Shown here: piece after piece, positions 1-6,233 of the stretch
How the letters are laid out: every line of letters starts with the position of its first letter
How positions within the stretch are numbered: the first letter of the stretch is position 1
NCBI GenBank assembly: GCA_016928865.1
Contig: JAFGJX010000012.1
Location: 1-34,291, forward strand
Origin: Spirochaetota bacterium
Lineage (GTDB): Bacteria; Spirochaetota; UBA4802; UBA5550
Direction: 5' to 3'
Length of the DNA stretch: 34,291 bases
Made by a program: the position numbers and the translations under genes
The notes under the pieces: model-generated
The model's database searches: none
What the model saw: only the letters and a program-made list of their open reading frames with translations
Told to the model about the DNA's origin: nothing

Positions 1-885
1 AACCCCGGCGTGTTCGGCTACGGCATGTCGGACCGGGCCGCCCGGGTTTCGGGCATACTGGATGCGGCGCAGGGCAGTTTCATACACCTGGGCCGGCGGC
101 CGGTGCGCCGCCGTATCGACTCGGCCGACCTGGATCATGTCATGATCGCCGGGGATGTGCTTGACGCGGATTTCGTGATCAACCTGCCGAAACTGAAGAC
201 CCATGGCCTCACCTTCTATTCCGGCGGGATAAAGAACTGCTTTGGGTATGTGGTGGGCGGCGACAAGATGCGCGTTCACCGGCAGGCAGCCACGCCGCGG
301 CGTTTTGCCGCCGCGCTGGTCGATATCTTCGCGATCAGGCCGCCGGACCTGACCATCATGGACGGGGTGGACGCTATGGAGGGGAACGGGCCGAGCAACG
401 GGACCGTGCGCCGCGTGGGCAAGGTGCTCGCGTCGGACAACGCCGTGTCACTGGATGCAGCGGCCCTGCGCCTTATCGGCGGGACGGTCGCCTCCGTCCA
501 CCATGTCGACATGGCTGGCAGGCGCGGCCTGGGCGAGACCGATCTCGGAAAGCTTTCCATTATCGGGGCGATAGAGCCGGTCGCGGGATTCAGGATGCCA
601 GCTACCTTTGTGCCGGGCCTGTCGGGGCTCGTGCTGAACCGCTTTCTGTCGCGATGGATCAACTGCGTACCGGAGGTCGACGCGGACCGATGCCGGGCGT
701 GCGGCGTGTGCGTGAAGCACTGCCCGGTCGGGGCGATGCGCATGGTCAACGACTATCCCTTCGCGGACAGGGACATCTGCATCAGCTGCTACTGTTGCCA
801 GGAGATGTGCCCGGAGAACGCGATTGTCCTTTCCGGGCGGATGATAAATCTTATACGGAAGGGTACGTTTTACGGCGCGAGGTGA
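1..885 (+). CDS. DUF362 domain protein with C-terminal 2x[4Fe-4S] ferredoxin domain (5' partial)
   Basis: The reading frame is open to the left edge of the window, so the N-terminus is missing; the GTG at base 10 is probably internal. The main part has DUF362 features, with a conserved N-L-P-K-L-K-T-H stretch, a G-G-I-K-N-C-F-G segment and an M-D-G-V motif. The C-terminus carries two ferredoxin-like clusters, CRACGVCVKHCP and CISCYCCQEMCP, that should bind two [4Fe-4S] centres. DUF362 proteins are probable cytoplasmic iron-sulfur electron-transfer proteins or enzymes with no settled reaction. The next gene is more than 300 bases away, so it is unlikely to share an operon with the biosynthetic run downstream. 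Confidence 0.85.
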   Translation, partial: NPGVFGYGMSDRAARVSGILDAAQGSFIHLGRRPVRRRIDSADLDHVMIAGDVLDADFVINLPKLKTHGLTFYSGGIKNCFGYVVGGDKMRVHRQAATPRRFAAALVDIFAIRPPDLTIMDGVDAMEGNGPSNGTVRRVGKVLASDNAVSLDAAALRLIGGTVASVHHVDMAGRRGLGETDLGKLSIIGAIEPVAGFRMPATFVPGLSGLVLNRFLSRWINCVPEVDADRCRACGVCVKHCPVGAMRMVNDYPFADRDICISCYCCQEMCPENAIVLSGRMINLIRKGTFYGAR

Positions 886-1207
886 TCTTTTTTAAATGAA
901 ATGAGTCTGGCATTGATGCGCGCTATTTTTTCCATCTTCGACTGATTGCTATAATTGAAAATCTACCAACAGTTGCCATGTATGTACTGGACACATTCTG
1001 AGATATCAGAGAGTGGCCAGACATTACCAGGCGGCCAAATATATTAAAGCTATGACAGACAAACCGGCCTGATGTAAGGCTTATTTAACCCCATCTTGCA
1101 TGTAGAGATAAAACACAATCTGTCTCATATGCCCTCTCCCATGGGGGAGGATGTTTCTGAATGGGTTACTGAATTATTCCGGATGATCCGGGGAGGAGTT
1201 GTTTGAA
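886..1207. other. Intergenic region upstream of the biosynthetic run
   Basis: No convincing gene is present. The stretch is richer in A+T than its left neighbour. It contains a TATAAT at 950-955 and, near its end, a short GC-rich inverted repeat (CCTCTCCC/GGGGGAGG, about 1132-1150). No T-tract terminator follows the DUF362 gene. Confidence 0.5.
950..955 (+). promoter_or_regulatory. Candidate -10 box
   Basis: A perfect TATAAT lies in the intergenic region about 250 bases upstream of the small membrane protein gene. The sequence 17 bases upstream is T-rich and matches the -35 consensus poorly, so this is a weak prediction of where the + strand run begins. Confidence 0.25.
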
Positions 1208-1495
1208 ATGGCGGTTAAATTGAATCCACACATTTACAAAATCATACCGATCGGGGGGTGGATGATCTCCCTCGCGGGGCTTTTTGTCAACATCGACAAT
1301 ATAATTTTGTACATTATCTGGTTGTTGATTTTCTTCGCCTGCGTGGTCCTGCATGCCGCTCAGCTTTTCCTGTCAATTCCAATAGGAAGGCGTGCCGGAC
1401 ATGGATATCCTGAAATAATTTTCAATACACTATTATACGGGGCGGCATGGTGGGTGCCTTTAAGGCAGGGTACCCAGCGTAACGCGGATAATTAA
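1208..1495 (+). CDS. Small integral membrane protein, unknown function
   Basis: A 95-residue hydrophobic protein. The ATG at 1208 is chosen over the TTG at 1199 because AGGAG (1194-1198) sits 9 bases before it. Two or three membrane segments can be seen: roughly residues 10-25, 30-55 (very hydrophobic) and 75-90. The His-Ala-Ala-Gln after the second segment and the Trp-Trp near the C-terminus loosely recall small DUF1145 (YhhL-like) proteins, but the resemblance is too weak for an assignment. It lies about 100 bases before the ketoacyl synthase run on the same strand and could be transcribed with it. Confidence 0.6.
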   Translation: MAVKLNPHIYKIIPIGGWMISLAGLFVNIDNIILYIIWLLIFFACVVLHAAQLFLSIPIGRRAGHGYPEIIFNTLLYGAAWWVPLRQGTQRNADN

Positions 1496-1592
1496 ACATG
1501 GTTCGTGTTAACAGCGATTATCCGCATATGCCGTCATCGCAGGGATTGTGGATAGCCGCATATCAATGAATTACCGATAAAGGAGAGCGGAT

Positions 1593-2687
1593 ATGGAGAT
1601 GCAAATCCGGAATGAAAACAGGGTGCGTTTTGAAAGTATCGGAGCCTATGTTCCGGAAAAAATTGTTTCATCAGAAGATCTGATAAACAGGATGAAGATG
1701 AAAATCGACGTGGATGTGGAGCGCATAACCGGGATCAAATACAGAAGATGTGTTTCCCCATCAGAGAAATCATTTAATCTGGCCCTCAATGCGGCGCACG
1801 AGTGTCTCAGAAACTCGCGCTATACAGCGGTGGATATCGATGTGATCATATACACTTCAATTACGCGTTCCGTGGATGATAAAATGCTTCAATATGACCC
1901 GGCAATGAGCCAGATGATTAAAAAAGCCATTGGCGCGGACAGGGCTTTCGAGTTTGACATTGTGAACGCCTGCGCGGGCATGCTGTCCGGAGTATATATT
2001 CTCGAAAGCATGATCAGGTCGGGCGCCGTGAAAAACGGCATGGTGGTGAGCGGAGAATACATTACGACGATAGCTGACCGGGCGGTCGATGAGATATCCG
2101 AGCCCCTGGACCCGCAGTTCGCCTCGCTCACGGTGGGTGACGCGGGGGCGGCCGTCATCCTGGACGGAGACGGCGATGATTCGGCGTGCATCGATTTCAT
2201 CGAATTCGCGACAGCGGCGGAATTCTCTGAGCTAGCCTATGGCCTCCCGTCGGAAAAAACCGCAGGCCTGCAGATGGTGGCCGACAGCAAGGCGATTCAC
2301 ATGGAAGTGCTCGGGCGGGTGGTCCCTCTTCTTCAGGCGATACGGGAAAAATATAATGTTGACGGCGATGATTACGATTACGTACTCCCTCATCAGACGG
2401 CATTGAAGATAATGGAGGTGGGGCGCCAGATCCTTGCGCAGCATTTCAGAACGACCAGGGTCGCGACGCTCACGCGAATACAGGATTTCGGCAATACCGC
2501 GTCCACGTCCCATTTCCTGGTGCTCTATGATCATCTGAAGGAGAAGAATATTCCCGATGGTTCGAAAATAATATTTTTTGTTTTCGCCTCCGGCATACAG
2601 TTTGGTTTTCTGTCAACGAAGATCGGGGGGCTGAAGATAAAAGAGCTTGAGAATGACGAACTGGAGTTAACAGAATGGGCATCGTGA
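1593..2687 (+). CDS. 3-oxoacyl-ACP synthase III-like condensing enzyme (catalytic member of a pair)
   Basis: A 364-residue thiolase-fold protein of the KAS III type. The expected catalytic triad is readable: Cys127 in VNACAGM, His267 in LPHQ and Asn301 in DFGNTASTS. It should form a C-C bond by decarboxylative or Claisen condensation of an acyl thioester. The start follows AAAGGAGAG (about 1578-1586) at good spacing. The last 13 bases overlap the next gene, also a thiolase-fold protein, so the two are probably co-translated and may form a heterodimer. The family includes FabH, OleA, PqsC and HMG-CoA synthase relatives; the acyl substrate cannot be told from the sequence. Confidence 0.85.
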   Translation: MEMQIRNENRVRFESIGAYVPEKIVSSEDLINRMKMKIDVDVERITGIKYRRCVSPSEKSFNLALNAAHECLRNSRYTAVDIDVIIYTSITRSVDDKMLQYDPAMSQMIKKAIGADRAFEFDIVNACAGMLSGVYILESMIRSGAVKNGMVVSGEYITTIADRAVDEISEPLDPQFASLTVGDAGAAVILDGDGDDSACIDFIEFATAAEFSELAYGLPSEKTAGLQMVADSKAIHMEVLGRVVPLLQAIREKYNVDGDDYDYVLPHQTALKIMEVGRQILAQHFRTTRVATLTRIQDFGNTASTSHFLVLYDHLKEKNIPDGSKIIFFVFASGIQFGFLSTKIGGLKIKELENDELELTEWAS

Positions 2688-3568
2688 TCAAATCATCGGC
2701 GATATGCGTCGATCCGGAAAGCAACAGCGCGGTCGAACTCGCGGCCAGGGCCGGGGAGGAGTGCATGGCGAATTCGGGCCTGCGGCGAGAGGAGGTTGAT
2801 CTCCTGATATTCACCGGCGTCTTCAGGGACGATAATATTGTAGAGCCGGCAATCGCGGCTCTGGTGCAGAAGAGGATGGGTTTGAATACTGACCCTGTAT
2901 CAGACGGTAATGTAATCGGAACGACGTTTTCCTTTGACCTCATAAAGGGCCGCTGCGGATTTCTGTATGCCGCCAAAGTGGCTCAGGGCATGATCGAAAA
3001 CGGAAGGGCGGCCCATGCCCTGATCGTTTCGAGTGATGTCCATCCATCGTGCAAGTATCATCCGGAATTTCCAATTACTCATTCAGGGGCCGCGGCGCTG
3101 TTGTCGAGAACGGAAAACGGGCGGGGGTTCCAGAAAATTATTTTCAACAGCACCACCGATTCCTACACCGGAGAGATCGTATATGTCGGAGAGAACGAGG
3201 GGACAAAAGCGAGAAAGGCGATTACGATCGAACGGGAGAAAGATTATATTCTACGAGCGGGCGATCTGGCACGCAAGACTGCAAAAAAATATGTTCAGGG
3301 TGAATCTGTGAATCCCAGGAACGTGAAATTACTGATAACAACGCCACATGGGAAAAGCTGGGAAAAGGATCTCTCACGGTCCCTTGGCATGAATCATTAT
3401 ACGAAATCGGTAAATATATATAAAAAATACGGTGATACCTATTCATCCGCATTGATCTTCGGTTATTTTCATGCGGTGCGGGATGAGAAACTGAAAGAAC
3501 AAGACGAGGTTCTTTTTGTCGCCGCCGGGGCGGGCCTGTCATCGGCCTGTTGTCGTTATATCGTATAA
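2675..3568 (+). CDS. Degenerate KAS III-like protein (putative partner subunit)
   Basis: A 297-residue thiolase-fold protein, about 65 residues shorter than its upstream neighbour. In the segment FDLIKGRCGF, Arg93 occupies the position of the nucleophilic Cys and a Cys follows one residue later. The His is kept (His225, TPHGKS), but the Asn position reads Asp254 (KKYGDTYSS). Normal KAS III chemistry is therefore doubtful. Known precedents for an active/inactive pair are PqsC/PqsB and the ketosynthase/chain-length-factor pairs of type II polyketide synthases. It overlaps the upstream gene by 13 bases and precedes the aconitase X genes by a few bases, so it is clearly part of the operon. A role as a non-catalytic partner is inference. 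Confidence 0.75.
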   Translation: MGIVIKSSAICVDPESNSAVELAARAGEECMANSGLRREEVDLLIFTGVFRDDNIVEPAIAALVQKRMGLNTDPVSDGNVIGTTFSFDLIKGRCGFLYAAKVAQGMIENGRAAHALIVSSDVHPSCKYHPEFPITHSGAAALLSRTENGRGFQKIIFNSTTDSYTGEIVYVGENEGTKARKAITIEREKDYILRAGDLARKTAKKYVQGESVNPRNVKLLITTPHGKSWEKDLSRSLGMNHYTKSVNIYKKYGDTYSSALIFGYFHAVRDEKLKEQDEVLFVAAGAGLSSACCRYIV

Positions 3569-3575
3569 ATGAATA

Positions 3576-4745
3576 ATGGGTTGTATGATGGTGCTTGATA
3601 AAGATCAGGAACTCGTACTTTCAGGAAATAACGGGACGGTGCTCGGTAGCGCCATGCGCACGCTTGTTGAGTATGGAAAAGTATTCGGCGCGAAGAGGCT
3701 TGTCCCGATCAAAAGCGCCCATATTGCCGGAACATTCGGGATCATACGCTTTAATTCTTTCTATGCAATTTTGAGGCAGATGCTTGATGAAGGTCTCAGA
3801 GTCAGAGTTCCGACAACCGTGAACCCTCGGCCGGGACGCGAATTCAGCATTCAGAACCGAGTGGCATTTTTTCATCAGAGAAAGCTCGAGCGGATGCTGG
3901 AGCAACTCGGCGTTATTGAAAATTATTCATGCGTCTGTTATGAAGAAAGAAACATGCCGGCCAGAGGGGACATTGTCGCCTGGTCGGAGTCTTCGGCCGT
4001 TCAATACGCCAACTCCGTTCTCGGAGCGAGGACGAACCGTAATTCCCTTCTGATAGACGTCTGTTCTGCGGTTACGGGCTACACGCCCGAGTTCGGATAT
4101 CTCCTGGATGAGAACCGCCGCGGCCGCCTCCTCGTACGGCTGAAGATTAAGAAAATGGATGCGAGCGCCCTTGGATATCTTCTCGGCATGCTTGCCGTGG
4201 ATCGGGTGCCGGTAGTGGAGCACTATCCGTTCAGCAGGGTGGAGCTGAAAAACATGGGGGGCGCGATGGCCGCTTCCGGGGCCGTGGCTCTTTTCCATGT
4301 AGAGGGCGTTACGCCGGAGGCCCCTGACTGTGCGTCGGTATTTGACGGCAAACCGGAAAAGGAAATCACCATATCGCAGGAGATGATTGATGAATTTCGT
4401 TACCGGGGTCCGGTTGATATGGTAATCTTCGGCTGTCCCCAGATGACATTTGATGAAATAATGGCGCTTGCTCCCAGGTTTGTCGGCCGCACGGTCACGA
4501 AGCCGACCATATTTTTTATGGTCCCGGACGCATACAACCGCTTCAGAGGAACCGACCTGTGCAGGAAAGTGATGCAGGCCGGGGTCAGGCTGGAGACATG
4601 CTGCCCCGTGTCGGCCCTGACCTCGCACCAGGGCATGTATAAAAAGAAAAAAATTATGACGGCATCCGGGAAAACATATTACTACCTGGACGGTTCGCTC
4701 TATGGCACGGTCGATGACTGCTGTGCGGCATGCGGGGTGATGTGA
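3576..4745 (+). CDS. Aconitase X large (catalytic) subunit, DUF521 family
   Basis: A 389-residue protein with the AcnX signature around residues 137-157 (SESSAVQYANSVLGARTNR). Candidate iron-sulfur ligands are Cys120/121, Cys287 (in GCPQMTFDE) and Cys342/343. AcnX enzymes are dehydratases: bacterial forms act on cis-3-hydroxy-L-proline, and the archaeal form dehydrates mevalonate 5-phosphate in the modified mevalonate pathway. Here the gene sits inside a ketoacyl synthase, SDR and flavoprotein operon, so a 3-hydroxyacyl-type substrate is plausible but unproven. The exact start is uncertain because no good ribosome site precedes 3576; ATGs at 3585 and 3588 are alternatives. The C-terminus is unusually Cys-rich. 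Confidence 0.85.
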   Translation: MGCMMVLDKDQELVLSGNNGTVLGSAMRTLVEYGKVFGAKRLVPIKSAHIAGTFGIIRFNSFYAILRQMLDEGLRVRVPTTVNPRPGREFSIQNRVAFFHQRKLERMLEQLGVIENYSCVCYEERNMPARGDIVAWSESSAVQYANSVLGARTNRNSLLIDVCSAVTGYTPEFGYLLDENRRGRLLVRLKIKKMDASALGYLLGMLAVDRVPVVEHYPFSRVELKNMGGAMAASGAVALFHVEGVTPEAPDCASVFDGKPEKEITISQEMIDEFRYRGPVDMVIFGCPQMTFDEIMALAPRFVGRTVTKPTIFFMVPDAYNRFRGTDLCRKVMQAGVRLETCCPVSALTSHQGMYKKKKIMTASGKTYYYLDGSLYGTVDDCCAACGVM

Positions 4746-5188
4746 TGAAAGTCTTGCAGGGCAGAAGCGTTATCAGGGGCAAAGCCGCCGGTCCGGCATT
4801 GGTAACAGGGGAGCCCATGAATTTTACGGCGGCATTTTCAAAAAAGCAGAACATTTTATTCCCATGGCTCTGGTCAACAATCAATGATCATCACCATGAG
4901 CTTTACAAGAAAAAGATTAAGGATTCGATTTTTATTTATCCGGCCACCATCGGTTCGACCGGCACGGGGATGGTGCTTCTGGAGCTCATTACCCGCGGTC
5001 AGAGTCCGGCCGGCATCATTGTCGAGCGTATGGACACCCTCATGGTTGCCGGCCCGGTGCTCGCGGAAATCTGGTTCGGGAAACTGATGCCTGTCGTTGA
5101 GTACGGCGGTGAAGATCTGCTTGCATCAGTACATAATGATGACCGGGTGGAGCTTGACGGTGATACCGGAGAAATAAGAATTTATTAA
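4745..5188 (+). CDS. Aconitase X small (swivel) subunit, DUF126 family
   Basis: A 147-residue swivelling-domain partner of the preceding gene. The segment around residues 65-90 (Y-P-A-T-I-G-S-T-G-T-G, then a helix and S-P-A-G-I-I) matches the DUF126 core, and Ser71 corresponds to the conserved active-site Ser. The start at 4745 is chosen over 4730 because it gives a TGATG stop-start overlap with the large subunit and has GGGGTGA (4734-4740) close upstream. Together the two chains should form one [Fe-S] dehydratase. The middle (residues 36-60, with His49-51 in a charged loop) looks divergent compared with proline-type AcnX. Confidence 0.85.
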   Translation: MKVLQGRSVIRGKAAGPALVTGEPMNFTAAFSKKQNILFPWLWSTINDHHHELYKKKIKDSIFIYPATIGSTGTGMVLLELITRGQSPAGIIVERMDTLMVAGPVLAEIWFGKLMPVVEYGGEDLLASVHNDDRVELDGDTGEIRIY

Positions 5189-5204
5189 GGCATGGAGACG
5201 GAGT

Positions 5205-6233
5205 ATGCATGTTCTTGTACTGGGGGCCACGGGCCTGCTGGGAAGCCATATAGTGGATCTGTGCGTTCAAAACAGAGACGCCGTGAGGGTTCTGGTGCGG
5301 AAGGGCAGCGATTGTGAATACCTGAAAAGGTATCCGCATATCGAATATAGTTACGGAAGCCTTGAGGACCCCATATCAATACTGAAAGCGGCGGATGGCA
5401 TCGATGTGGTGTACCACTCGGCTGCGCGTGTGACTGACTGGGGCTCGCGAAGACAGTTCATGGAAACAAACTATAAAGGCACGGTCAATGTCGTTCAGTC
5501 CTGCCGGGCGAATGGAGTGAAAAGGCTTGTGTATGTAAGCTCTCCGAGTGTTGTGTTCAATTATAAGGATGAAGTGAATATAAACGAGAACCAGCCCTAT
5601 CCGAAAAAATTCGCCAACCATTATTCAGAATCAAAGGCACTCGCGGAGCAGTTCGTTATAAGAAATCACGACCCGGGACGCATTGAGACTGTTGTCGTAC
5701 GTCCCCACGCGATCTGGGGACCGCGGGATAAAACCGGGTTTCTCGCCAGGATTCTGGCAAAGATCAGGGCGGGGAAGATGATCGATCTTTCGGGCGGGAA
5801 AGAAGTAATGGTCGATATGTGCTACGTCCTTAACGCGGCGCATGCCTGCGTGCTCGCGGCCATATCGAAAAATGCCGGTGGGAAGATATATTTCATAGCC
5901 GACGACGCTCCGACCAACGCGTGGCAATTTTTCAACCAGGTCGCCGGGAGGCTCGGCCTGGACAAAATTCAGAGATCGGTGCCACCCGGATTGTTAACGC
6001 CGATTATCGCGATAATTGAGCTGGTCTGGAATGTGCCGTATCTCATGGAAAACTATCCTCCCCCCATAAACCGCTACTCTCTCGGAGTCCTGACCAACTC
6101 GACGACGTATAATCTGTCAGCGGCCAAAAAGGATCTGAATTACAGGCCGCTGGTTGATATCGAGACAGGAATAGACAATTTCGTTAAATGGGTTGACGAA
6201 ATCGGCGGTCTGGATGCCTATCTTAATGTGTAA
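5205..6233 (+). CDS. NAD(P)-dependent extended SDR, 3beta-HSD/OleD-like reductase
   Basis: A 342-residue extended short-chain dehydrogenase. The nucleotide-binding GATGLLG is at residues 7-13, a catalytic Ser near 112-115 and the Tyr140-x3-Lys144 pair are present (YSESK). The segments AARVTDWG, SSPSVVF, and RPHAIWGP are typical of the 3beta-hydroxysteroid dehydrogenase branch that includes OleD, the reductase of 2-alkyl-3-keto acids in bacterial olefin synthesis. The expected reaction is reduction of a 3-keto group (or its reverse), which fits the preceding condensing enzymes. Its TAA overlaps the ATG of the next gene (TAATG), so translation is probably coupled. Neither OleB nor OleC is in the window. 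Confidence 0.85.
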   Translation: MHVLVLGATGLLGSHIVDLCVQNRDAVRVLVRKGSDCEYLKRYPHIEYSYGSLEDPISILKAADGIDVVYHSAARVTDWGSRRQFMETNYKGTVNVVQSCRANGVKRLVYVSSPSVVFNYKDEVNINENQPYPKKFANHYSESKALAEQFVIRNHDPGRIETVVVRPHAIWGPRDKTGFLARILAKIRAGKMIDLSGGKEVMVDMCYVLNAAHACVLAAISKNAGGKIYFIADDAPTNAWQFFNQVAGRLGLDKIQRSVPPGLLTPIIAIIELVWNVPYLMENYPPPINRYSLGVLTNSTTYNLSAAKKDLNYRPLVDIETGIDNFVKWVDEIGGLDAYLNV

